A program made the position numbers and the translations under genes. The notes under the pieces are model-generated. The model had not been told where the DNA came from. It searched no databases and saw only the letters and a program-made list of their open reading frames with translations. Below, piece after piece: positions 1 through 12,400 of a stretch of 64,000 nucleotides of DNA (its first letter is position 1; the number at the start of each line of letters is the position of its first letter). Origin of the DNA: Malania oleifera (taxonomy: Eukaryota > Streptophyta > Magnoliopsida > Santalales > Ximeniaceae); contig NC_080420.1 of assembly GCF_029873635.1 (NCBI RefSeq), positions 125,158,958 through 125,222,957 of the forward strand. The letters run 5' to 3'.

Positions 1-345
1 TTTTAATACATGTATCTAACACTACGACTATGTTGTATGGTTAGGCTTTCACCTGGAATAACTTTACAATCCTTGCATGATAAACGATCTACCCTCCTAG
101 TTAAAAAAAAAAAAAAAATCCATTTGACTTCTATTTTGTCCACTTTTAAAGGTTAAGCGTTCTTCTCTCTTCTTAAAGCAAGTATACATTATACTAAAAT
201 CATATGACATAGCGAAGTCAAAGATCATCTCCCCAGGCTCATTTTTGTCTCCATATCCATATCCTCTATGCATCCTCTCACAATTTTTATTATCCCTTCC
301 AACATGTCCATTCAAACTCCTCCTATAAATATTTTCTCAGTCCCT
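1..345 (-). mobile_element. RTE-type LINE fragment, endonuclease part
   Basis: The minus strand encodes an endonuclease segment with the motif NGHVGRDN followed by GYGYGDKNE, as in plant RTE-clade non-LTR elements. It is closely similar to the far end of the RTE copy at 38738-41205, base by base apart from small changes. A run of A on the plus strand near 104-118 interrupts the frame. The 5' boundary on the minus strand is at about 345 (plus-strand text ends CTCAGTCCCT), where L1-like sequence takes over. The rest of the element lies beyond the left edge. It is a dead fragment. Confidence 0.8.
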
Positions 346-353
346 ACAGCAAA

Positions 354-3300
354 AAGATCGACCTAGATCAACAAGAAAAGAAGAAATGAACCAATCCTCT
401 CGTAAGCTCAGGCAAAAAAGGCATGGAAAAGATGTGGACAAAACTACATTCCCGAACCAAGGATTCTCTTCCCACCATGAAGTTAATATGGGGAATGAAT
501 ACAAGATAACTCCAAGAGATAGCTTTCCACGAACTCTCCAAATAACATCTAAATCTCAAATTAGTATCCTACCCATTTTCATCTAACCCATACTTGCTTT
601 TAACAACCAAATGCAATAGGGAAGAATTCTCTAGCGGAAACCAGCAAAGCCATTTAGCCAAAAAGAGCTGCGTTTTTATACACCAGACTTCCAATACCCA
701 AACCGCTCTCCTATTCAGACCTACCCACGACTCCCTAACTAACCAAATGATCCCTAAAACCCCCTACCCCCAACCACAGGAAACCCCTCATTATCTTCTC
801 AATCTTACTAGCAACCCCTGTTTAAATCTTGAAAATTAAAAGAAAATATAAAGGGATGCTACAAAGACAGGCCAAATAAGCGTAATTCTACCACCAAGAG
901 AAAAAAGAGCATGCCTTTCCACCCATCCAATCTCTTAGAAACCCTTACAAAAACAAGATCTGAAAAGCTAGAAGATCTAGGGTTACCCCCCAAAGGAACC
1001 CCACGATAGGACTGTGGCCAATCCAAAACACTACACCCCACCTCCTCGGATAGCTCCCTAACACTCAACAAACATATTGATAGCCGCAATACTGCTCCTT
1101 CCCATATTAACCCTAAAACCAAAAACCTTCTCGAAAATGTGAAGGACACCCAAAACATTCTTAAAGGATGGTTTATGGTCCTCTAAAAAAAAGATAGTAT
1201 CATCAGCAAACTGAAGGTATGAGCCCCTAACCCTCTCTCTCCCCCACCTCCAAACCTTTCACTAAACCTCTAACCACTATCCTATCCACCATCCTACTCA
1301 AAGAATCAGCCACTAAAACAAAAACAAACAAAACAACGTGGAAAGAGGGTCAACTTGCCTAATCCCTCTCATAGCCTTAAACCAAAATTTAGACTCGTCA
1401 TTCACTAAAATTGAGTAGCTCACATTATTCAAACAACCTCTAATCCAAGGCCGCCATCTTTCACCAAAACCCTTCCTGACAAAAATCTTATTTTTGGAAC
1501 TTCCAACTCACTCTATCATAAACTTTCTCAAAATCCAACTTAAAGATGATTCCCTTCTTCTTCCTTCTCCGAATATCCTACACAACCTCATTAGCAACCA
1601 GAATGGCATCCACAATTTGCCTACCCCCACAAATGCACTATGAGCCTTAAAAATGTCCTATCAAGCACCATACTCAGCCTATTAGCTAACATTTTAGTGA
1701 TGATTTTATAAACACAGGAAACTAAGCTAATTGGTCTAAAGTCCGAAATCTTAATAGATTTATTCTTCTTCGGCACTAAAGTAATAAAAATGGAATTGAT
1801 ACTCTTGCTTAAAATACCACTCCCATAAAATTCATTAAGACCTCAAGTAAAACATCCCTAACCTTCCAACAATCCTAGAAAAAAACCATATTAAAATTGT
1901 CAAGTCCTGCAGCTTTATCGCTCTCGATCCAAAAAACCGTGGCCCTCACTTCCTCTTCCTCGAAAGATCTCTTCAACGAAACCACCTCCTCACCAGAAAA
2001 AAGTGTCCCACTCTAGTCCTTCAACCATAGGTCAGCTATCATCCCCCTCAAAATAAAAATTAGAATAAAACTCAACAATTTCAGAAGCAATTTGACTCTG
2101 ATTGTATGTAATGACCCCCCTATCCACTTCCAACTCCCTAATCAAATCCTTCCTCATTTTCCCAGTAGCTATCATATGAAAAAATCTAGAGTTACAATCA
2201 CCATCTCTGATCCATTTAATCTTTGTCTTCTGCCTCCAACTTCTCATTTCCTTGAAAATCACCTCATCCAATTCATTCTTCAAAGATACTCTTCTCATCT
2301 CTTCCTTCCCTGATAGAATTTTCTTCCTTCCTATCAAACTCAACCAACACTCCTAAGATACTAGCCTTTCTAAACCTTAAGTCTCCGAGCACCTCCCTAT
2401 TCCAATCTTTCAACTTCTCTTTTAACCTTTTCAGTTTTTTCATGAATCTAAAACCTTCACATCCCCTCTCGACATTCTTATTCCAAGAATTCATGACTAA
2501 GGGCTGAAAGGAATCATGATCCAACCACATATTTTCAAATCTAAAAGGAATAGGTCCCCAAGAAATCATCCTCGATTCCAACATGTTAAATTGGTCAAAA
2601 ATGCGCCTAGGAAAAATTTATTGAGAGAGATTAGGGAACTTGTCCTCCCATTCCATACAAAAAAAGAAATCTACCAAGCCTACTCCCCACCACTCTAGCC
2701 CCACCCATCAACCACATAAAATTAGCATTATCTAGAGGAAGGTCTCTCAAACCACAATCCCTAATAAGGGAGTCAAAACTCAGCATAGTCCCAGTAAATC
2801 TATCACCTCCTTTCTTCTCTCAGGGAAACCTCGCCGCATTAAAATCACCACCCACAATCCAATTAGAAGCACAAAAGTCATACATTTAACCAAGCCCATC
2901 ACAAAAAGATCTCCTAAGGGTTGGTCTAGAAGGACCATACACCGACAAAACCCACCAACAATCTTGGTCTCTAACATATACTAAAACGGAAAAAGAGAAA
3001 AACCTACTATACCATCCACTTTACTAATAGAGTGAGTATCCCACATCACCAAAACACCACCTGCTGACGCTTGAGAAGGCACGAAAGCCCAATCCTTATC
3101 GTGTCCTTCCCAAATCCCTCTAAAAACCACCCTCCCCCCCAAATCAACATTCTCAAATTTAGTCTCCTAAATCAAAACCATATTAGGAGAGTATCTAAGA
3201 AGGACCTCTTCTATTAATCCCTTCTTTCTAAAATCTCCTAGCCCTTTAACATTCCAACTAACAATTTTCATAATTTCACTCGTTTTCCTCCCTTCCCAAC

Positions 3301-3420
3301 TCCCTTCCCTCCCCTTTATATTTAATAGAAGAAACCAGATTTTTAAGTTCTTCTTGCACCTCCTTTTTTCCCGCTTATAAGTTCTAGGGCTCACTAGCAA
3401 TTTCACCTCGACACCTACTA
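354..3420 (-). mobile_element. L1-like LINE copy 1, degenerate ORF2
   Basis: On the minus strand the order is right for plant L1 ORF2. An apurinic endonuclease start (MKIVSWNVKGLG, ATG near 3273) is followed by endonuclease and linker pieces at 2977-2032. Reverse transcriptase then spans about 1980-1200, with GGRQIVDAILVANE and KLDFEKVYDRVSW recognisable. A C-terminal part carrying SLGGRITLI lies near 900-860, and zinc-binding RVT remnants reach about 370. Frames are broken by many stops and frameshifts, so no protein is made. The 3' end is cut at about 354 by the RTE fragment. It belongs to the same family as the copy at 3611-5771, in the same orientation. Confidence 0.85.
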
Positions 3421-3610
3421 AATATCTTTTATTTAGTGTTTATAATACTATTAAATTATTTTTACTTATACTAGTTAAAATAAAATTTTAAAATATAAAT
3501 CTATCTAATTTTTTTTGCTTCAAACATTTAATTTATCTCAAATATATTTTATAAATATAATATTATCCAATGTTGATTAAAACTACGTTCTTTTAAGATA
3601 ATTATCTTCT

Positions 3611-5771
3611 TTACAATAAAAGAAGAATTTAATATACAGCTAGGAGAATAAGCCATCTCTTTAACAAAGTCTGGAAAATCCAGATAAAAAAACACAAAGA
3701 CAACCTAAAGACTAAAAAAATAGAGAGAGAAAAACCAGCACAAACTAATACTCCAACACACAACGTAAATCACACTGAATATCAGAAAAACTCACCCAAT
3801 TATTCCCTTATCCCATGCACCAAACAGAAGCAAAATAATGTATCTATTCCCAAACCAGCAACTGAGGAAACTTCTTCCCTAGAAAAAAGTGCACATTACA
3901 CTCCATCCACAACCCCACAAAGACTACAAGAAAAGAACAATTCCAAAGCCTTAAAAGGGGACTTTGGCCTTCCAAATAAAACTATAGTGAGGAAAAGATA
4001 TATTAAACCTATTCAAAAAATCACAAAAAGATTTGCATGAATAAAACCCCGAAGGATCCAGAGACCAAGACAGCCTATCCTCCTCTAAAGAAAACCAACA
4101 GTAATGCAACAAGACTAGCAAAGAGGATAGCTCTACAATTTCCCTATTGTTTAACGATCTGCGGAAGTGGAGTCTCAAGAAGGCAGAGGACGACTAGATC
4201 AACAAGAAAAGAAGAAATGGACCTATCATGCTCGGAACTCAAGCAAAAAAGGCATGGAAAAGAGGTGGAGAAAACTACATTCCCCATCCAAAGATCTATC
4301 CAAGAACGGATACTACTACCTCTTCCCACAAGGAATATAATATCGAGATGAAGAGGGGATAACTTTAAGAAATAGGTTTCCACAAACTCTCTGAAGAACA
4401 TCTAAATCTCAAATTAGTATCACTCCTATTCTCATCTAATCCATACTTGCTAATAACAACCAAATGCCATAGGGAAGAATTCTCTAACAGAAACCGCCAA
4501 AGCCATTTAGCAAAGAGAATTGTGTTTTTAGACACCAGATTTCCAAACCACCCACATGCTCCACCACTCCCCAACTTACCAAATGATCCCTAAACCCCAC
4601 TACAATTGACCACAAAATATCCCTCACCATCTTCGCAATCTTATTAGCAAACCCCACCAGAATCTTGAAAATTGAAAGAAAATATAAAAGGATACTAGAA
4701 AGACAAGCCTGGACAAGCGTAATTCTACCACCAAGAGAAAAAGAGCGCCTTTCCACCAATCAAGTCTCTTAGAAACCCTCTACACAATAGGATCCCAAAC
4801 GCTAGCAGATCTAGGATTAACCCCCAAAGGAACCCCAAGATAGGACAGTGACCAATCCAAAACGCTGAACCCCACATCCGCAGATAGCGCCCTACTGGGA
4901 ACTGTTTGAACTAATGACTATTCATGATTCCATAATAGAATCAATTTCATAAACTCTCAATAGACATATTGAAAGTCGTGATACAGCTCTTTCCCATATT
5001 AATCTGAAAGCCAAAAGCTTCTCAAAGAACGTGCAGGAGACCCAAAATATTCTTGAAGGAAGGTTTATGGTCCTCTAGAAAAAAGATAGTATCATCGGCA
5101 AACTGAAGGTGCAAGACTCTAACCCCATCTCTTCCCACCTCCAAATCTTTTACTAAACCAAAACCACTGCCCTATCCACCATCCTACTCAAAAGCATCAA
5201 CCACTAAAACAAAAAAAAATGGGGAAAAGGGGTCACTTTGCCTAGTCCCTCTCGTAGTCTTAAACCAAGATTTAAGCTCGTCATTCACTAAAACTGAGTA
5301 GCTCACATTATGCAAACAATCTGTAATCCAACGCTACCATCTCCTGCCAAACCCCTTCCTCACAAAAATATTATCTAGGAACATCCAATCCACTCTATCA
5401 TAAGATCTATCAAAAATCCAACTTAAAGATGACTCCCTTTTCTTCCTTCTCCAAATATCCTCCACAACCTTATAAACAATCATAATGGCATCTACAATTT
5501 GCCCACCCCCCCCCCCCCCCCAAAAAAAAATAGTCCTATCAAGCACCATACTCAGCCTATTAGCTAACACTTTAGTGATGATTTTATAACCTATGGAAAC
5601 TAAGCTAATATGTCTAAAGTCAGAAATCTTAATGGATTTATTCTTCTTCAGCACTAGAGTTATGAATGTGGAATTGATACCCTTGCATAAATTCTCATTC
5701 CCATAAAATTCATTAAAGACCTTAAGCAAATCATCCTTAACCACCTTCCAACAATCTTGGAAGAAGGTCAT
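3611..5771 (-). mobile_element. L1-like LINE copy 2, 5'-truncated
   Basis: This is a minus-strand L1-like ORF2 remnant that starts inside the reverse transcriptase domain at 5771 (reading FFQDCWKVVKDDLLK). It continues through KVLANRLSMVLDRT, the QIVDAIM motif, and the linker SLGGRITLVQACLSS at about 4740. It ends in the terminal zf-RVT region (PSGFYSCKSFCDF near 4050). Upstream ORF1 and endonuclease are absent, the usual result of incomplete target-primed reverse transcription. The QIVDA motif is preceded by an abnormal homopolymer run (plus strand 5506-5521). The 3' UTR is AT-rich and ends near 3611 without a clean tail. Confidence 0.85.
5506..5521 (-). repeat. 16-nt poly-G run in a LINE RT motif
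   Basis: The plus strand shows 16 consecutive C followed by nine A. Read on the coding (minus) strand this is a poly-G run directly before QIVDA, where related copies read FVGGRQIVDA. The run disrupts the frame of the LINE reverse transcriptase. Runs at the equivalent site occur in two other LINEs of this window. Confidence 0.9.
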
Positions 5772-6195
5772 ATTATATAGGATATTTTTTTTATAAAATC
5801 ATTTATCCTATCTGTACTTTTATCAATTTATTATATAGATAAACATAGATACGTGTATATATACTATTAGTTTATTTATTTTTCAACCAAATGAAACTTT
5901 TTTCTTTTATTTTTAAACAAAAATTTCTAGTCATTCTAAATAAAATTTTACGTAATTTTAATTGAATTACTTATAGGATAGATATTTACTTCTTTTAGGA
6001 ATATTTAATCTTGTTCAAAAAAGATAAGGATATTTGTGTGCACATAATACACAAATTTCCAATTTTAGAAATATTTAATCTTTCTGTTAAAAGATCGGGA
6101 AATATATATATATGATATAAAAAAATTAACTTTTAGAAATTTTTAGTCTTACTTTTAAAATATAAGGATGTTTTTGTCCACAAAATGATTTACAC
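5772..6195. other. AT-rich spacer, nothing recognised
   Basis: This is a low-complexity AT-rich stretch. Loosely repeated phrases around aaatatttaatct occur about every 70-80 bases between 6000 and 6170. I see no coding potential, RNA gene or transposon terminus. Confidence 0.5.
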
Positions 6196-6325
6196 ACCCA
6201 AAGCACTTCTCCAATTTACTTAACCACTTTAACTCTATGTATTATATCTTCTTCGATTTCTTCTTCAGCTTGCATAATAGGTCCAAGGTATTGAAATGCG
6301 CTAGTGCCATTACTTTCATGACCAT
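6196..6325 (-). mobile_element. Short RTE LINE fragment
   Basis: About 130 bases match the interior of the RTE copy near 39255-39385. They include the segment that reads as 'aacttgcataataggtccaagg' in relatives, here with scattered substitutions. It is an isolated piece of the region after the reverse transcriptase and has no coding value. Confidence 0.65.
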
Positions 6326-6475
6326 CACATATAGTATTTCTCAAAATGATTTTCACTCATAAATTATTTTCCAATAACCTTTCAAAAAAAACAAAAGTTT
6401 TCCATGGGATTTCCTCCCGAACATCAAGCAATTGAAAATAAAACAGACACGTTGAACAAAAAGAATTTTAAAATA

Positions 6476-9113
6476 TAGGTAGAGAAGGGAGAAGATAAAA
6501 ATTTCTCGCTCTATCTCTTTCTCCTCCTCTCTTTCCGTCTCGTGATACGGTTCTTTCTCTCACTCATGTATATGGGAGTTATAGAGCATTATGTTGTAGG
6601 CTATAGTGAATTGATCAATCTAGATTGAAGGGAAATCCTTCCATCTGCATTTAGGCAAGATTGGGGAGATTTTTCCTTAGCTCTGGTCGAAAATAATGTT
6701 GCTCAAAACAGATTGCTAGGTCATCTAAGAAGGAGCCTTTCTGATTTGTTGATGGGTTGCCGGCCTTCAGCCGGAAGTATAGGGGTTATCGGAGCATTTG
6801 TAAGGATATCACGCTATATTGGACGTTGATTAGGTCGACAAAGGTCGGAAAGCTTTTGGAGTTAGGGTTGGGGTGGAAAGGAAGGAAATTTTGCAGTGTT
6901 CATTCCTCGCAGTGCAAAGGGCAATGGGTGGAGAAACTTTGCAAACGATTTTTGCGAGATTGCTAAGTAATTTTGGGAGGACTCTAGTGGTGTAGTTTCA
7001 TATGACTCCTCATGTCCCACTGATGTAGGATGAGAATCAACTATTTCGATGGATCATTTCGACCCAATTAGGAGGCCTATGTCAAAGAATAGGGTGAATG
7101 GTTCATTGGGTCCAAAACCCAAATGTGCATAGTTAGTTAGTTGTTTAAGTATGTGTGTGCAGTTTGCTTGTATTAGGATTATTTATGTTGGGGGTTTATT
7201 TGTAGTAATTGTGTATTCTAGGGGTATGTTTGTAATGCAATGTAGTTTTAGGGGTATGTGTGTAATTTCATGTGTTTAGAGGCTTTCTTATAAATAGTAT
7301 GTGAAAGCCATGATGTAGGCAGTTATGGATGAATTTGAATTGGGATTGAACATGAGTTCCCTCCTGGTATTGCCTCTCTCCTCCCTTCCCTTTCCTTCCT
7401 CTTTTCTATTTCTTCTAAATTCTCCCATGGCCGCAGACCCTTGACGCTACCCCTGCTCAAAATGATCCATCCAAATAGCTGCTTCTCGTCCTACATCACC
7501 CAGGTTGTGGAGTCAGGTGTTGGAAGTTGGAAAAAAAAAAAAGATGGTGTGGTTCATGGTAATCAATCTCTCTGGAAATCTGGTATGATGGCTGGGAGAG
7601 AAGAACAATGATGTCGGTGTGGAGGTACAATGCAGCTGAAGGATTATGGGGTTTCGAAGTCAGGTTCCATCACAAATCAACCGAAATCAATTAACCAAAA
7701 TGTGAGGGACATTAGAATTCCGACAGGAGTTTCATTTCTCTCAGATGCAGCTAGGGTTGTGTTCAGGGAGGAGGTTGCAAAGAGGACTGGGCCAAAAGGC
7801 ATTTTTCTTGTTTTACTAACCCAAATAATTAAAAAAAAAAAAAAAGACTTATCCTTTTTGAACAAATTGGCCCACTTATTTTGACAGGCCCAATGTTCAA
7901 CAAAGCTTGATTTGAATTTTAACTTGGAGTCAAAGCTTGGGCTCTATGTAGACGGGCCATGGTGGCAGTCAGGCTTATGGTTTGTGTAAAAGTGATCCAG
8001 GCACTTCCTCTCTGGAAACCAAAAATTTGCAGGCCCAAAATACTGATCCTGAAACGCAAAAGACACGTACTAGGAAGGAGGACCCTAGTTCCTTCAATAG
8101 CAGAATCCATTCCTAGTCTACTGCTCTCCAAGTTATGAGCCAAACTAATCAAGTTTCGGAAAAAGCTCAGAATATTGACGAATTGGATTCAAAACAAGAT
8201 CAGCGGATTAAAAATGTGACAAGTTTTAAGATGGATTAAAAGGTGGTATGGAAAAGAATAAAAAATTGGAAGATATCTTGCGGGGGAAACTAATGATTTT
8301 GGTCTTAATTGTAACAGATTTGAGGGAGACAAGGTTTATGCTTGTTGAATGGCAGATTGTACGGGTGCTGAGATGAGGAAGGTCTTTGAAGATAAAGAGA
8401 AAAATCTGGTAAGTGGCAAAGCTTTTAAGGAGGGATTCTAAAAGAGAGCTTAGCATAGTGGAAGAATCTCATGCTAAGAAGAAAGTTGGGTGTGTTAATG
8501 GGGCAAATAAAGAAAAAGGAAAGAACTAATGGGGGGACTTTTCAGATTTGGAAAGTGATGATATTAGTGAGTTTGACTGCAGTTGGGGGTTGTTGGATGA
8601 AATTTGAGAACAATATGGTTACTCTTTGGATCATTGAAGAAATAGGGGATTTATTGTAAGTTCATTCATCCCTGTTGAAAGGTTCGGAGGGAGTTTCCAT
8701 TTTTGATAATGATGGCTAGTTAACAATTCGCAGTGAAGAGATGGAAGTTTTCCGACACCAGTGGAGGAGGTTCCTAAGGAGTTAGAAGCTCAAGATATTT
8801 TGGATAAAATGGACTTAATATTGACTGATATTGGGAGGACATGAAGTGAGCGTGGATGGGGCATAAGGCAAAAGTTGAAGGGTCAAAGGTAATTAGCGAA
8901 TTTGAAGAGCTCAGTATATTATGATGGGAAGGGGTTGAAAGGGGGTTTCCTTGATTAATATTGTCTAATTTTATTTTGTGATTTTGTGTTTTTTTTTTTT
9001 TTTTTTTATTTTTACTTTACAAGTTTCTCTTTTTTTTTTTTTTTGGTTCTATTTGGTGGACACACCGTCCCAACTCATTGTATCTTCCCTTCTTTCTATC
9101 TAATATAGCTTCC
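6476..9113 (+). mobile_element. LINE ORF1-region element, no ORF2
   Basis: A C/T-rich leader (6500-6560) is followed by a broken L1-type ORF1. The phrase GLGWKGRKF followed by AKGNGW and NFANDF (two frames) resembles the DUF4283-type start of plant L1 ORF1. After an inserted solo LTR (7021-7498) the frame resumes in pieces, for example NQNVRDIRIPTGVSFLSDA near 7700. Its downstream half (about 8690-9000) is homologous to the minus-strand piece at 21690-22310. A T-rich 3' part (8990-9113) follows directly with no endonuclease or reverse transcriptase. It is therefore either an internally deleted LINE or a non-autonomous derivative. It abuts the truncated 3' side of the ABC1K gene. Confidence 0.6.
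7021..7498 (+). mobile_element. Solo LTR, 478 bp, TGATGTAGGA family
   Basis: The element starts TGATGTAGGA and ends with its exact inverse TCCTACATCA, giving TG...CA ends with a 10-bp inverted repeat. Flanks are CCCAC (7016-7020) and CCCAG (7499-7503), a 5-bp target duplication with one mismatch. No internal region, primer-binding site or second LTR is present, so it is a solo LTR. A short T-rich to C/T-rich block before the 3' end resembles an LTR U5. Two further incomplete copies lie at 21266-21677 (minus) and 45053-45443 (plus). Confidence 0.75.
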
Positions 9114-9453
9114 TTGAAGAAGCCTAAGACTCAAACTAACTATACTAGCAGATTCAAACGAAACTAATTTATAAAAGAATTAACTATGAAAGTAATAATG
9201 TGTTATAATGCTATTACTCATCAGAAACACCCACCAAATTTGAAGTAATTTAACTCAAATATCACGCACATAAAAATTATATATTATTCATAATTTCAAG
9301 AAAAATGCTGAGAATCAACTATATCAGAATGAGAAAAATCCAACTTCTGATCAGCTAAAAAGATCATATGGCTTTTCACTCTACATATATCACCATCTTC
9401 CAGAACGAGAAATAATGATGTAAAAAAGACATGCAACTAAGATTATTTCTAAC
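9114..9453 (-). other. ABC1K intron or 3' flank without the expected last exon
   Basis: This is native, non-repetitive sequence downstream (minus sense) of ABC1K exon 6. It starts with a good donor, CAG then GTTAGA, at 9453. Reading through the donor adds about 25 residues before a stop at 9376. I searched the minus frames down to the LINE boundary at about 9113 and saw no continuation resembling an ABC1K C-terminus. Confidence 0.6.
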
Positions 9454-12400
9454 CTGTATAATTGGCTGCAGAAGAGCTGGATCGAAATTCTGCGAGGATC
9501 GCAAAAGGCCCCATACCCTAAAAATTTGTTCTCGAAGTACCATCATACTTTCCTGTTCAGCACCACTTATTTTGAGAGGCCCAGTTGCATTGCTGTTAAA
9601 AATTAAAGACCTCATAAGATTAGGGCTGGAATTGAATGCATCTATCACTGTGCCTAGAATAAGAGCTTCAGTGACACGGACAGCCTCTTTAGTCACTAAA
9701 TCCCTGAGCTCTTCACCATCCGGACCCAATAATAGCTTCAGAACAGGTTGTAAAGCATCTTTTGCAGAGAAATCTCTATCTTTTCTTCCCTGATCAAGTA
9801 GATTTTCCAGTCTATTCCACCTGTAACAAATGAAAGTTAACAAAAAATGAAGGCCATTACACAAATCAAAACTGAATCTCACCATCCAAAGAAAACGATG
9901 TAGTAACAGAGTACATACCTAAATCTCCCATCCTTAAAAAGCAACTCAATCAGAGCATCTCTGAGGTATGGATTCGGATCCGTAAGAAGCCTTTTGGCAA
10001 AATAGGGATATGATGCAGCTAGCACCTTAAAATTAGGGTCAGCATATAATGCTAAACCTTCTAATACAGTAAGCGATCTCAATATCAATGCATAATATGC
10101 TGGGACTGCAAAAATTATGACAATAAAATTATCAAACATTATCAGAATGAAAAGTGAACATTATAATTATTTCATTAAAATACAAATATTAAGGTTGTTA
10201 TACAAGTATATAAAAATTTGACTCCTGATTCTGTTAAAATACAAATATTAAAAAGGCTGCCATACACTATAAAAGATTCAACTCATGATTCTGTTACATT
10301 ATCTCTAAAATCTGTATCTATAAGCTGTATCTGCTGTGACTTGCTAAGGAAGAACACAAACTTACAGCAAAGGACACAAAAGTCATTTATAAGAATATAC
10401 GATATGAAACAAGGAAAAAGAAAATGAGATAAAAATAAAATAAACTAACCATTAAATGGATATTGATACAATACGGCACCAAGTCCATCCACTAGTGTCT
10501 TAAAGTTGAGTTCACTAACAGTTGCATTAAGTGCATCATCAAAGAAGCTCTGAAGTGCAGGCACAATTGGCGAAATGTCAACATCAGGTGACAGAAAATC
10601 TAATGTATAATAATCCTGAGCCATAGCTTCATAATCTCGATTTACCATATGAACAACATGACCAATAATAGCAGATCTTGCTTCCTCTGGGGTCTCACTC
10701 ATCATTCCAAAGTCAAGAAAAGCAAGTTTTCCGTCAGGAGTGGCCAAAAGATTACCAGGATGAGGATCTGCATGAAAATAACCATACTCAAGTAGCTGTC
10801 TAAGGCTGCATTGTATTCCAGTATTCACCAGATCCAAGACCTTTAATCCTTGCTTCTCTATGGCATCTTGCTCATTTAATTTGACACCATCAACCCACTC
10901 CATTGTCAAGACTTTACCACTGGTATAATCCCAGAAGATATCAGGGACTAGGACATCCTCTTTGTCAGAATACAACTTTTTAAACCTCCTCGCATTCTGC
11001 CCTTCCTGCATAGACCTGTCAAAATTAAAATTGAAACCCAGGAGAGTCGTATGCATACCATTGAAACTGTATGCTTTCTAATTTTTTGTAAGCATACACC
11101 GCACTAACACAAAAGATTATACAACCAAAAAAAAATTTTAAAAGTGCCTACACCAGTGATATTTATGTCATCTTACACCAATCAAACTAGAACAGTGCAT
11201 ATTTTATTCCTAATAGAACATTGATGTGGGGACTAACCTGAACATAGTTAAGCTCTTGATAAACTCTCCGAGCAAATTCGTCCACAAGGGCAACAACATC
11301 ACTGGAGATTATGTCAACGTATTTATTTACAAGAAATCCAAGACCTCTTAACAGGTAAAAGTCAAGTCCTATAGCTTCCTCAATACCAGGACGTTGCACC
11401 TTCACAGCGACAACCTGCCCAGAATACTTCAATTGAGCTTTGTAAACTTGGCCCAAACTGGCTGCTGCAATTGGAGATGAGGATATGGATGAGTAAATGG
11501 AGTCAAGAGAAAATCCCAAATCTCTCTCAATGCAGGAAAATGCCTCTGCATCTGGAAATGTTGGCAAAGCATCCTGCTCGAACATATAATGACAATGAGG
11601 GTTGACATGGCATCTAATGTCTAATTACAACAGCTTTAGCAAGTAGCTATAACAAATGCTATATTTCCCCATAATACATAGAAATCCTAATCTAAGAAAA
11701 CAGGTGAATTTTCACCACTAACTTTCAGTGCAAATCACCAAATCTGGTTGCAATAGCAGAAAGAAAAGGAATCGACCATGAGGTCTTCATGTGTCAAACC
11801 TGGCAAAATTATTGTCAAGTAGGTATACTAATAAATAGGAGTTGCCTTTTTATTTTTTGTTTTGATTCTTTTTGTTTTTCTACTATTTACTCTATATAAT
11901 CTTTTTTTTTCTTTTTGCAGGGGGAGGGAAGAGAAGGGTTGTTCAGATCTCTAGTCCCCGGGATGAGATTGGTACAACAAATGTGAAATAAGTGCAGATG
12001 GGATTTCCTATTCTAAACTGTCCTTCAACACAATTTTCAGCTGATTTTATATGGGGCCATTTAGTTCGTGGAATCATTGAGGATTCCCAGGAACATGAAC
12101 TCAGTAATCTCAAATGCTTTTTGGAGGTTAAATAAGAAGGAGAAAGCAAAGGAGCAAGGGGAGTCATCTGAATGCCCTAAAATCCTAACCCAAATGCTTG
12201 ACATCTAGACATAGTAAAACTTTGCATATCATGATGTAAAACCAAAATGAAATGCATGCCTGCTTGCCATGAGAGGCCAAGCAACACCGATGACCATTAT
12301 CAATAAAACATTGAAGAACCAAAATGTCCCTCCGAATCCCATAGCGTTTGAAACCCTTTGCCCTTGACTTTGCATCACAAAGTCACATTCACAAGATACC

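Noticed and set aside
6757..6966. 69-codon ORF as a stand-alone small gene
   Set aside because: Its content (GLGWKGRKF and following) matches LINE ORF1 and it is frameshifted within that element.
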